A stretch of 22,758 bases of DNA from Liolophura sinensis (Eukaryota; Mollusca; Polyplacophora; Chitonida; Chitonidae), in contig NW_027018480.1 of the NCBI RefSeq assembly GCF_032854445.1, forward strand, positions 1 through 22,758, given 5' to 3'. Positions 10,981 through 20,862 of this stretch are shown one piece after another. Under the pieces are notes generated by a model. The model worked only from the letters and a program-made list of their open reading frames with translations. It did no database searches and was not told the origin of the DNA. Position 1 is the first letter of the stretch; each line of letters starts with the position of its first letter. The position numbers were made by a program, and so were the translations under genes.

Positions 10981-11005
10981 CGGCTCTTACTCCATGGAAA
11001 CCAGG
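10957..11005. other. Conserved monomer-junction block with CACGTG (representative, M20/M21)
   Basis: From atgtcat to aaccagg, spanning the arbitrary monomer boundary, sequence is shared by all four types. It holds CACGTG (the E-box/G-box palindrome) in every complete junction I checked, and CCATGG shortly after. Whether any factor binds is unknown; a six-base palindrome fixed by array homogenisation needs no function. Confidence 0.5.
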
Positions 11006-11028
11006 GAAATTTGCAATCTTTCAACAGC

Positions 11029-11063
11029 TGCCGATGCCTGGCTCAATTCCGCATCTTTTGGCA
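11029..11063. repeat. Imperfect inverted repeat (representative, M21)
   Basis: TGCCGATGC (11029-11037) faces GCATC (11051-11055) and GGCA (11060-11063), separated by a four-T bulge on one side and a 13-base loop. In B monomers the right arm reads ACATC and loses one pair. Recurs in nearly every monomer; M7 has an extra C inside it. Confidence 0.45.
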
Positions 11064-11144
11064 CCTTATTCATGTGGGTCTGTGGTCAGTTGTACTTTTT
11101 ACAGCAGACTGTATCAAGTACCTTGTGTTTTTCACGTACAAATG

Positions 11145-11161
11145 GTGTGGTTTTTCTACAC
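11145..11161. repeat. Short hairpin-forming repeat (representative, M21)
   Basis: GTGTGG and CTACAC flank five T residues, giving a six-pair stem with one G-T pair. It is present in most monomers; M7 and M13 change ggtgtgg to ggtgcgg within the arm. Too short to claim a function. Confidence 0.35.
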
Positions 11162-11229
11162 GTAGATAAAGACATTAAGATTGTCTTGCACTTAGAAGTA
11201 AGGCAATTGCTGGGTGAGTTAAATGGGCT

Positions 11230-11259
11230 TAGCCCAAAGATTTGACGTCTTCTGGGCTA
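11230..11259. repeat. Inverted repeat in each monomer (representative, M21)
   Basis: TAGCCCA plus AAGA (11230-11240) is complementary to TCTT (11248-11251) and TGGGCTA (11253-11259), with a one-base bulge and a seven-base loop holding the TGACG part of a GACGTC palindrome. It overlaps a second small palindrome, GGGCTTAGCCC (11225-11235). Most A and B copies keep the arms. D changes one base to a G-T pair. C (ccgatag) breaks the arm. A function is not shown. Confidence 0.6.
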
Positions 11260-11529
11260 CCGAAGGGCACATAACTTATAGTCAAAAGTTGAATATAGTA
11301 ATGACCAGTCGCGATTGTACAGAGTACAGTTTAGCCGATTTCAATTAACAAAAAGACGAAGCAAAAATGCAAAAGTGGAAAAACTGTTCCAGTGCTACTA
11401 GTAAGAGGCTAATCCGACGTATTTTGTGACGAGAAATCGAATGGTGCAAACCGCGTTGCTCTCCGACCAATACTTTTGGCTGTAGCGACAGATCAATGAT
11501 CAATGATGTCATAATCACGTGCCCAGCAA

Positions 11530-12078
11530 CGGCTCTTACTCCATGGAAACCAGGGATATTTGCAATTTTTTAACAGCTGCCGATGCCTGGCCCAATTCCA
11601 CATCTTTTGGCACCTTATAAATGTGGGTCAGTGTTTAGTTGTACTTTTTACAGCAGACTGTATCAAGTACCTTGTGTTTTTTATGTACAAATGGTGTGGT
11701 TTTTCTACACGTAGATAAAGACATTGAGATTGTCTTGGACTTAGAAGTAAGACAATTGCTGGGTGAGTAAAATGGGCTTAACCCAAAGATTTGACGTCTT
11801 CTGGGCTACCGAAGAGCACATAACTTATAGTCAAAAGTTGAATATAGTAATGACCAGTCGCGATTGTACAGAGTACAGTTTAGCCGATTTCAATTAACAA
11901 AAAGACGAAGCAAAAATGCAAAAGTGGAAAAACTGTTCCAGTGCTGCTGGTAAGAGGCTAATCCGACGTATTTTGTGACGACAAATCGAATGGTGCAAAC
12001 CGCGTTGCTCTCCGACCAATACTTTTGGCTGTAGTGACAATTGAATGATCATTTATGTCATAATCACGTGCCCAGCAA
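11530..12078 (+). repeat. Monomer M22, subtype B2 with B'-like end
   Basis: B2 front (gagtaaaatg, cttaaccc, gaagagcac, gacgaagc, gctgctgg) but ends gacgac, gcaaaccgcg, gatcattt. That is the end expected of B', not of M6 or M12. It fits a fusion of a B2 front to a B' tail that removed one monomer. Confidence 0.88.
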
Positions 12079-12627
12079 CGGCTCTTACTCCATGGAAACC
12101 AGGGAAATTTGCAATTTTTCAACAGCTGCCGATGCCTGGCTCAATTCCGCATCTTTTGGCACCTTACTGAAGTGGGTCAGTGTTCAGTTGTACTTTTTTC
12201 AGCAGACTGTATCAAGTACCTTGTGTTTTTTTTGTACAAATGGTGTGGTTTTTCTACACGTAGATAAAGACATTGAGATTGTCTTGGACTTAGAAGTAAG
12301 ACAATTGCTGGGTGAGTTAAATGGGCTTAGCCGATAGATTTGACGTCTTCTGGGCTACCGAAGGGCACATAACTTATAGTCAAAAGTTGAATATAGTAAT
12401 GACCAGTCGCGATTGTACAGAGTACAGTGTAGCCGATTTCAATTAACAAAAAGACCAGGCAAAAATGCAAAAGTGGAAAAACTGTTCCAGTGCTGCTGGT
12501 AAGAGGCTAATCCGACGTATTTTGTGACGAGAAATCGAATGGTGCAAACCGCGTTGCTCTCCGACCAATACTTTTGGCTGTAGTGACAATTGAATGATAA
12601 TTTATGTCATAATCACGTGCCCAGCAA
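12079..12627 (+). repeat. Monomer M23, type C
   Basis: C markers. The T run is followed by gtac (tttgtac), intermediate between the M8/M14 form and the cacgtac of other C copies. Confidence 0.95.
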
Positions 12628-13176
12628 CGGCTCTTACTCCATGGAAACCAGGGAAATTTGCAATTTTTCAACAGCTGCCGATGCCTGGCTCTATTCCGCA
12701 TCTTTTGGCATCTTACTGAAGTGGGTCAGTGTTCAGTTGTACTTTTTACAGCAGACTGTATCAAGTACCTTGTGGTTTTCACGTACAAATGGTGTGGTTT
12801 TTCTACACGTAGATAAAGACATTGAGATTGTCTTGCACATAGAAGTAAGGCAATTGCTGGGTGAGTTAAATGGGATTGGCCCAAAGATTTGACGTCTTCT
12901 GGGCTACCGAAGGGCACATAACTTATAGTCAAAAGTTGAATATAGTAATGACCAGTCGCGATTGTACAGAGTGCAGTGTAGCCGGTTTCAATTAACAAAA
13001 AGACCAGGCAAAAATGCAAAAGTGGAAAAACTGTTCCAGTGCTGCTGGTAAGAGGCTAATCCGACGTATTTTGTGACGACAAATCGAATGGTGCAAACCG
13101 CGTTGCTCTCCGACCAATACTTTTGGCTGTCGTGACAATTGAATGATCATTTATGTCATAATCACGTGCCCAGCAA
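12628..13176 (+). repeat. Monomer M24, type D
   Basis: D markers with ggcatctt (as M9, M15) and agccggtttc (as M15, M26, M33, M36, M39). Confidence 0.95.
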
Positions 13177-13725
13177 CGGCTCTTACTCCATGGAAACCAG
13201 GGAAATTTGCAATCTTTCAACAGCTGCCGATGCCTGGCTCAATTCCGCATCTTTTGGCACCTTATTCATGTGGGTCTGTGGTCAGTTGTACTTTTTACAG
13301 CAGACTGTATCAAGTACCTTGTGTTTTTCACGTACAAATGGTGTGGTTTTTCTACACGTAGATAAAGACATTAAGATTGTCTTGCACTTAGAAGTAAGGC
13401 AATTGCTGGGTGAGTTAAATGGGCTTAGCATAAAGATTTGACGTCGTCTGGGCTACCGAAGGGCACATAACTTATAGTCAAAAGTTGAATATAGTAATGA
13501 CCAGTCGCGATTGTACAGAGTACAGTGTAGGCGATTTCAATTAACAAAAAGACCAGGCAAAAATGCAAAAGTGGAAAAACTGTTCCAGTGCTGCTGGTAA
13601 GAGGCTAATCCGACGTATTTTGTGACGAGAAATCGAATGGTGCAAACCGCGTTGCTCTCCGACCAATACTTTTGGCTGTCGTGACAATTGAATGATAATT
13701 TATGTCATAATCACGTGCCCAGCAA
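13177..13725 (+). repeat. Monomer M25, A/C hybrid
   Basis: Same hybrid as M16: A head, cttagcataaag, gacgtcgtc, then C. It differs by taggcgatt and by a D-like tcgtgac before the C-like gataattt. Confidence 0.9.
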
Positions 13726-14274
13726 CGGCTCTTACTCCATGGAAACCAGGGAAATTTGCAATTTTTCAACAGCTGCCGATGCCTGGCTCTATTCCGCATC
13801 TTTTGGCACCTTACTGAAGTGGGTCAGTGTTCAGTTGTACTTTTTACAGCAGACTGTATCAAGTACCTTGTGGTTTTCACGTACAAATGGTGTGGTTTTT
13901 CTACACGTAGATAAAGACATTGAGATTGTCTTGCACATAGAAGTAAGGCAATTGCTGGGTGAGTTAAATGGGATTGGCCCAAAGATTTGACGTCTTCTGG
14001 GCTACCGAAGGGCACATAACTTATAGTCAAAAGTTGAATATAGTAATGACCAGTCGCGATTGTACAGAGTGCAGTGTAGCCGGTTTCAATTAACAAAAAG
14101 ACCAGGCAAAAATGCAAAAGTGGAAAAACTGTTCCAGTGCTGCTGGTAAGAGGCTAATCCGACGTATTTTGTGACGACAAATCGAATGGTGCAAACCGCG
14201 TTGCTCTCCGACCAATACTTTTGGCTGTCGTGACAATTGAATGATCATTTATGTCATAATCACGTGCCCAGCAA
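13726..14274 (+). repeat. Monomer M26, type D
   Basis: Complete D copy with ggcacctt and agccggtttc. It lies between two A-headed monomers (M25, M27), out of tetramer order. Confidence 0.95.
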
Positions 14275-14823
14275 CGGCTCTTACTCCATGGAAACCAGGG
14301 AAATTTGCAATCTTTCAACAGCTGCCGATGCCTGGCTCAATTCCGCATCTTTTGGCACCTTATTCATGTGGGTCTGTGGTCAGTTGTACTTTTTACAGCA
14401 GACTGTATCAAGTACCTTGTGTTTTTCACGTACAAATGGTGTGGTTTTTCTACACGTAGATAAAGACATTAAGATTGTCTTGCACTTAGAAGTAAGGCAA
14501 TTGCTGGGTGAGTTAAATGGGCTTAGTCCAAAGATTTGACGTCTTCTGGGCTACCGAAGGGCACATAACTTATAGTCAAAAGTTGAATATAGTAATGACC
14601 AGTCGCGATTGTACAGAGTACAGTTTAGCCGATTTCAATTAACAAAAAGACCAGGCAAAAATGCAAAAGTGGAAAAACTGTTCCAGTGCTACTAGTAAGA
14701 GGCTAATCCGACGTATTTTGTGACGAGAAATCGAATGGTGCAAACCGCGTTGCTCTCCGACCAATACTTTTGGCTGTAGCGACAGATCAATGATCAATGA
14801 TGTCATAATCACGTGCCCAGCAA
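14275..14823 (+). repeat. Monomer M27, type A
   Basis: A copy with cttagtccaaag and gaccaggc, matching M17. ACTAGT present. Confidence 0.95.
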
Positions 14824-15372
14824 CGGCTCTTACTCCATGGAAACCAGGGATATTTGCAATTTTTTAACAGCTGCCGATGCCTGGCCCAATTCCACATCTT
14901 TTGGCACCTTATAAATGTGGGTCAGTGTTTAGTTGTACTTTTTACAGCAGACTGTATCAAGTACCTTGTGTTTTTTATGTACAAATGGTGTGGTTTTTCT
15001 ACACGTAGATAAAGACATTGAGATTGTCTTGGACTTAGAAGTAAGACAATTGCTGGGTGAGTGAAATGGGCTTAGCCCAAAGATTTGACGTCTTCTGGGC
15101 TACCGAAGGGCACATAACTTATAGTCAAAAGTTGAATATAGTAATGACCAGTCGCGATTGTACAGAGTACAGTGTAGCCGATTTCAATTAACAAAAAGAC
15201 CAGGTAAAAATGCAAAAGTGGAAAAACTGTTCCAGTGCTACTGGTAAGAGGCTATTCCGACGTATTTTGTGACGACAAATCGAATGGTGCAAACCGCGTT
15301 GTTCTCCGACCAATACTTTTGGCTGTAGTGACAATTGAATGATCATTTATGTCATAATCACGTGCCCAGCAA
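14824..15372 (+). repeat. Monomer M28, type B
   Basis: Complete B copy with gttgttctcc near its end, a variant shared only with B copies M31 and M35. Confidence 0.95.
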
Positions 15373-15921
15373 CGGCTCTTACTCCATGGAAACCAGGGAA
15401 ATTTGCAATTTTTTAACAGCTGCCGATGCCTGGCTCAATTCCGCATCTTTTGGCACCTTACTGAAGTGGGTCAGTGTTCAGTTGTACTTTTTTCAGCAGA
15501 CTGTATCAAGTACCTTGTGTTTTTCACGTACAAATGGTGTGGTTTTTCTACACGTAGATAAAGACATTGAGATTGTCTTGGACTTAGAAGTAAGACAATT
15601 GCTGGGTGAGTTAAATGGGCTTAGCCGATAGATTTGACGTCTTCTGGGCTACCGAAGGGCACATAACTTATAGTCAAAAGTTGAATATAGTAATGACCAG
15701 TCGCGATTGTACAGAGTACAGTGTAGCCGATTTCAATTAACAAAAAGACCAGGCAAACATGCAAAAGTGGAAAAACTGTTCCAGTGCTGCTGGTAAGAGG
15801 CTAATCCGACGTATTTTGTGACGAGAAATCGAATGGTGCAAACCGCGTTGCTCTCCGACCAATACTTTTGGCTGTAGTGACAATTGAATGATAATTTATG
15901 TCATAATCACGTGCCCAGCAA
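15373..15921 (+). repeat. Monomer M29, type C
   Basis: C copy with cacgtac and caaacatgc (as M32, M38). The head has tttaacagc as in B, possibly a very short conversion or a single change. Confidence 0.93.
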
Positions 15922-16470
15922 CGGCTCTTACTCCATGGAAACCAGGGAAATTTGCAATTTTTCAACAGCTGCCGATGCCTGGCTCTATTCCGCATCTTTT
16001 GGCACCTTACTGAAGTGGGTCTGTGGTCAGTTGTACTTTTTACAGCAGACTGTATCAAGTACCTTGTGTTTTTCACGTACAAATGGTGTGGTTTTTCTAC
16101 ACGTAGATAAAGACATTAAGATTGTCTTGCACTTAGAAGTAAGGCAATTGCTGGGTGAGTTAAATGGGCTTAGCCCAAAGATTTGACGTCTTCTGGGCTA
16201 CCGAAGGGCACATAACTTATAGTCAAAAGTTGAATATAGTAATGACCAGTCGCGATTGTACAGAGTACAGTTTAGCCGATTTCAATTAACAAAAAGACCA
16301 GGCAAAAATGCAAAAGTGGAAAAACTGTTCCAGTGCTACTAGTAAGAGGCTAATCCGACGTATTTTGTGACGAGAAATCGAATGGTGCAAACCGCGTTGC
16401 TCTCCGACCAATACTTTTGGCTGTAGCGACAGATCAATGATCAATGATGTCATAATCACGTGCCCAGCAA
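15922..16470 (+). repeat. Monomer M30, D/A hybrid
   Basis: D head (ctctattcc, ttactgaag) to about 16013. A from gtctgtgg at 16019 to the end (cattaag, cacttag, cagtttag, ACTAGT, A tail). It merges the D and A positions into one monomer, so the HOR here is C, D/A, B. Confidence 0.92.
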
Positions 16471-17019
16471 CGGCTCTTACTCCATGGAAACCAGGGATAT
16501 TTGCAATTTTTTAACAGCTGCCGATGCCTGGCCCAATTCCACATCTTTTGGCACCTTATAAATGTGGGTCAGTGTTTAGTTGTACATTTTACAGCAGACT
16601 GTATCAAGTACCTTGTGTTTTTTATGTACAAATGGTGTGGTTTTTCTACACGCAGATAAAGACATTGAGATTGTCTTGGACTTAGAAGTAAGACAATTGC
16701 TGGGTGAGTTAAATGGGCTTAGCCCAAAGATTTGACGTCTTCTGGGCTACCGAAGGGCACATAACTTATAGTCAAAAGTTGAATATAGTAATGACCAGTC
16801 GCGATTGTACAGAGTACAGTGTAGCCGATTTCAATTAACAAAAAGACCAGGTAAAAATGCAAAAGTGGAAAAACTGTTCCAGTGCTACTGGTAAGAGGCT
16901 ATTCCGACGTATTTTGTGACGACAAATCGAATGGTGCAAACCAAGTTGTTCTCCGACCAATACTTTTGGCTGTAGTGACAATTGAATGATCATTTATGTC
17001 ATAATCACGTGCCCAGCAA
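16471..17019 (+). repeat. Monomer M31, type B
   Basis: B copy with private tgtacattt, acacgcag and ccaagttg, and with gttgttctcc shared with M28 and M35. It has gagttaaatg where other B copies have gagtgaaatg. Confidence 0.94.
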
Positions 17020-17568
17020 CGGCTCTTACTCCATGGAAACCAGGGAAATTTGCAATTTTTCAACAGCTGCCGATGCCTGGCTCAATTCCGCATCTTTTGG
17101 CACCTTACTGAAGTGGGTCAGTGTTCAGTTGTACTTTTTTCAGCAGACTGTATCAAGTACCTTGTGTTTTTCACGTACAAATGGTGTGGTTTTTCTACAC
17201 GTAGATAAAGACATTGAGATTGTCTTGGACTTAGAAGTAAGACAATTGCTGGGTGAGTTAAATGGGCTTAGCCGATAGATTTGACGTCTTCTGGGCTACC
17301 GAAGGGCACATAACTTATAGTCAAAAGTTGAATATAGTAATGACCAGTCGCGATTGTACAGAGTACAGTGTAGCCGATTTCAATTAACAAAAAGACCAGG
17401 CAAACATGCAAAAGTGGAAAAACTGTTCCAGTGCTGCTGGTAAGAGGCTAATCCGACGTATTTTGTGACGAGAAATCGAATGGTGCAAACCGCGTTGCTC
17501 TCCGACCAATACTTTTGGCTGTAGTGACAATTGAATGATAATTTATGTCATAATCACGTGCCCAGCAA
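17020..17568 (+). repeat. Monomer M32, type C
   Basis: Complete C copy with cacgtac, cttagccgatag and caaacatgc. Nearly identical to M29. Confidence 0.95.
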
Positions 17569-18117
17569 CGGCTCTTACTCCATGGAAACCAGGGAAATTT
17601 GCAATTTTTCAACAGCTGCCGATGCCTGGCTCTATTCCGCATCTTTTGGCACCTTACTGAAGTGGGTCAGTGTTCAGTTGTACTTTTTACAGCAGACTGT
17701 ATCAAGTACCTTGTGGTTTTCACGTACAAATGGTGTGGTTTTTCTACACGTAGATAAAGACATTGAGATTGTCTTGCACATAGAAGTAAGGCAATTGCTG
17801 GGTGAGTTAAATGGGATTGGCCCAAAGATTTGACGTCTTCTGGGCTACCGAAGGGCACATAACTTATAGTCAAAAGTTGAATATAGTAATGACCAGTCGC
17901 GATTGTACAGAGTGCAGTGTAGCCGGTTTCAATTAACAAAAAGACCAGGCAAAAATGCAAAAGTGGAAAAACTGTTCCAGTGCTGCTGGTAAGAGGCTAA
18001 TCCGACGTATTTTGTGACGACAAATCGAATGGTGCAAACCGCGTTGCTCTCCGACCAATACTTTTGGCTGTCGTGACAATTGAATGATAATTTATGTCAT
18101 AATCACGTGCCCAGCAA
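17569..18117 (+). repeat. Monomer M33, type D
   Basis: D copy with agccggtttc. The last bases are C-like (tcgtgac followed by gataattt). Confidence 0.95.
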
Positions 18118-18666
18118 CGGCTCTTACTCCATGGAAACCAGGGAAATTTGCAATCTTTCAACAGCTGCCGATGCCTGGCTCAATTCCGCATCTTTTGGCA
18201 CCTTATTCATGTGGGTCTGTGGTCAGTTGTACTTTTTACAGCAGACTGTATCAAGTACCTTGTGTTTTTCACGTACAAATGGTGTGGTTTTTCTACACGT
18301 AGATAAAGACATTAAGATTGTCTTGCACTTAGAAGTAAGGCAATTGCTGGGTGAGTTAAATGGGCTTAGCCCAAAGATTTGACGTCTTCTGGGCTACCGA
18401 AGGGCACATAACTTATAGTCAAAAGATGAATATAGTAATGACCAGTCGCGATTGTACAGAGTACAGTGTAGCCGATTTCAATTAACAAAAAGACCAGGCA
18501 AAAATGCAAAAGTGGAAAAACTGTTCCAGTGCTGCTGGTAAGAGGCTAATCCGACGTATTTTGTGACGAGAAATCGAATGGTGCAAACCGCGTTGCTCTC
18601 CGACCAATACTTTTGGCTGTAGCGACAGATCAATGATCAATGATTTCATAATCACGTGCCCAGCAA
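18118..18666 (+). repeat. Monomer M34, A/C/A mosaic
   Basis: A to about 18375 (cttagcccaaag). C-like from cagtgtag near 18463 through gctgctgg, so ACTAGT is lost. The A tail resumes at 18621 (agcgacagatc), ending with private gatttcat. This is a double switch, typical of a conversion tract. Confidence 0.88.
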
Positions 18667-19215
18667 CGGCTCTTACTCCATGGAAACCAGGGATATTTGC
18701 AATTTTTTAACAGCTGCCGATGCCTGGCCCAATTCCACATCTTTTGGCACCTTATAAATGTGGGTCAGTGTTTAGTTGTACTTTTTACAGCAGACTGTAT
18801 CAAGTACCTTGTGTTTTTTATGTACAAATGGTGTGGTTTTTCTACACGTAGATAAAGACATTGAGATTGTCTTGGACTTAGAAGTAAGACAATTGCTGGG
18901 TGAGTGAAATGGGCTTAGCCCAAAGATTTGACGTCTTCTGGGCTACCGAAGGGCACATAACTTATAGTCAAAAGTTGAATATAGTAATGACCAGTCGCGA
19001 TTGTACAGAGTACAGTGTAGCCGATTTCAATTAACAAAAAGACCAGGTAAAAATGCAAAAGTGGAAAAACTGTTCCAGTGCTACTGGTAAGAGGCTATTC
19101 CGACGTATTTTGTGACGACAAATCGAATGGTGCAAACCGCGTTGTTCTCCGACCAATACTTTTGGCTGTAGTGACAATTGAATGATCATTTATGTCATAA
19201 TCACGTGCCCAGCAA
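18667..19215 (+). repeat. Monomer M35, type B
   Basis: Complete B copy: gagtgaaatg, gaccaggt, ctattcc, gacgac, gttgttctcc. Confidence 0.95.
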
Positions 19216-19764
19216 CGGCTCTTACTCCATGGAAACCAGGGAAATTTGCAATTTTTCAACAGCTGCCGATGCCTGGCTCAATTCCGCATCTTTTGGCACC
19301 TTACTGAAGTGGGTCAGTGTTCAGTTGTACTTTTTTCAGCAGACTGTATCAAGTACCTTGTGGTTTTCACGTACAAATGGTGTGGTTTTTCTACACGTAG
19401 ATAAAGACATTGAGATTGTCTTGCACATAGAAGTAAGGCAATTGCTGGGTGAGTTAAATGGGATTGGCCCAAAGATTTGACGTCTTCTGGGCTACCGAAG
19501 GGCACATAACTTATAGTCAAAAGTTGAATATAGTAATGACCAGTCGCGATTGTACAGAGTGCAGTGTAGCCGGTTTCAATTAACAAAAAGACCAGGCAAA
19601 AATGCAAAAGTGGAAAAACTGTTCCAGTGCTGCTGGTAAGAGGCTAATCCGACGTATTTTGTGACGACAAATCGAATGGTGCAAACCGCGTTGCTCTCCG
19701 ACCAATACTTTTGGCTGTCGTGACAATTGAATGATCATTTATGTCATAATCACGTGCCCAGCAA
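19216..19764 (+). repeat. Monomer M36, C/D hybrid
   Basis: C head through ttttttcagc (19331-19340). D from gtggttttcacg (about 19361) to the end (cacatag, attggccc, gagtgcag, agccggtttc, tcgtgac). The switch lies at monomer position about 123-146. Confidence 0.92.
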
Positions 19765-20313
19765 CGGCTCTTACTCCATGGAAACCAGGGAAATTTGCAA
19801 TCTTTCAACAGCTGCCGATGCCTGGCTCAATTCCGCATCTTTTGGCACCTTATAAATGTGGGTCAGTGTTCAGTTGTACTTTTTACAGCAGACTGTATCA
19901 AGTACCTTGTGTTTTTCACGTACAAATGGTGTGGTTTTTCTACACGTAGATAAAGACATTAAGATTGTCTTGCACTTAGAAGTACGGCAATTGCTGGGTG
20001 AGTTAAATGGGCTTAGCCCAAAGATTTGACGTCTTCTGGGCTACCGAAGGGCACATAACTTATAGTCAAAAGTTGAATATAGTAATGACCAGTCGCGATT
20101 GTACAGAGTACAGTTTAGCCGATTTCAATTAACAAAAAGACGAAGCAAAAATGCAAAAGTGGAAAAACTGTTCCAGTGCTACTAGTAAGAGGCTAATCCG
20201 ACGTATTTTGTGACGAGAAATCGAATGGTGCAAACCGCGTTGCTCTCCGACCAATACTTTTGGCTGTAGCGACAGATCAATGATCAATGATGTCATAATC
20301 ACGTGCCCAGCAA
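19765..20313 (+). repeat. Monomer M37, type A with short B-like tract
   Basis: A at both ends, but at about 19851-19870 it reads ttataaatg and gtcagtgtt as in B, then returns to non-B cagttg and A markers. A tract of a few tens of bases at most. Private aagtacggc. Confidence 0.88.
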
Positions 20314-20862
20314 CGGCTCTTACTCCATGGAAACCAGGGATATTTGCAATTTTTTAACAGCTGCCGATGCCTGGCCCAATTCCACATCTTTTGGCACCTT
20401 ATAAATGTGGGTCAGTGTTTAGTTGTACTTTTTACAGCAGACTGTATCAAGTACCTTGTGTTTTTCACGTACAAATGGTGTGGTTTTTCTACACGTAGAT
20501 AAAGACATTGAGATTGTCTTGGACTTAGAAGTAAGACAATTGCTGGGTGAGTTAAATGGGCTTAGCCGATAGATTTGACGTCTTCTGGGCTACCGAAGGG
20601 CACATAACTTATAGTCAAAAGTTGAATATAGTAATGACCAGTCGCGATTGTACAGAGTACAGTGTAGCCGATTTCAATTAACAAAAAGACCAGGCAAACA
20701 TGCAAAAGTGGAAAAATTGTTCCAGTGCTGCTGGTAAGAGGCTAATCCGACGTATTTTGTGACGAGAAATCGAATGGTGCAAACCGCGTTGCTCTCCGAC
20801 CAATACTTTTGGCTGTAGTGACAATTGAATGATAATTTATGTCATAATCACGTGCCCAGCAA
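20314..20862 (+). repeat. Monomer M38, B/C hybrid
   Basis: B head through ttataaatg and tttagttg (about 20430). C from tttttcacgtac (about 20465) to the end (cttagccgatag, caaacatgc, gctgctgg, gataattt). It fills both B and C positions. Private aaaaattgttcc. Confidence 0.92.

Larger units (their letters stand above)
10981..11529 (+). repeat. Monomer M21, type A
   Basis: Complete A copy and a good A reference. It contains the full inverted repeat at 11230-11259, ACTAGT, gacgaagc and the atcaatg duplication at its end. Confidence 0.95.
10981..13176 (+). repeat. Canonical higher-order repeat unit A-B-C-D (2196 bp)
   Basis: This is the cleanest tetramer: M21 (A), M22 (B2), M23 (C), M24 (D), each exactly 549 bp. 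Type markers by monomer position are as follows. Near 86-105, A has ttattcatg...gtctgtgg, B has ttataaatg...gtcagtgttt, and C and D have ttactgaag...gtcagtgttc. Near 204-220, A has cacttag/aagg, B and C have gacttag/aaga, D has cacatag/aagg. Near 245-258, A has cttagcccaaag, C has cttagccgatag, D has attggcccaaag. At the monomer end, A has agcgacagatc, B and C have agtgacaattg, D has tcgtgacaattg. The same order recurs at 1-2182 and, modified, elsewhere. Confidence 0.92.
10981..15372 (+). repeat. Eight-monomer segment related to 5484-9882
   Basis: Monomers M21-M28 match M11-M18 in subtype variants. B2 with gaagagcac is M22 versus M12. D with ggcatctt is M24 versus M15. The unusual A/C hybrid with cttagcataaag and gacgtcgtc is M25 versus M16. 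An A copy with cttagtccaaag is M27 versus M17. The B' monomer (M13) has no separate counterpart here, and an extra D (M26) sits between M25 and M27. Both segments therefore come from a common ancestor block and differ by one loss and one gain. Confidence 0.8.

Noticed and set aside
10943-11245. 100-codon plus-strand open reading frame repeated in many monomers
   Set aside because: No recognisable domain, almost all type differences are amino-acid-changing, many copies are broken by indels or stops, and it recurs only because the satellite recurs. Not annotated as CDS.
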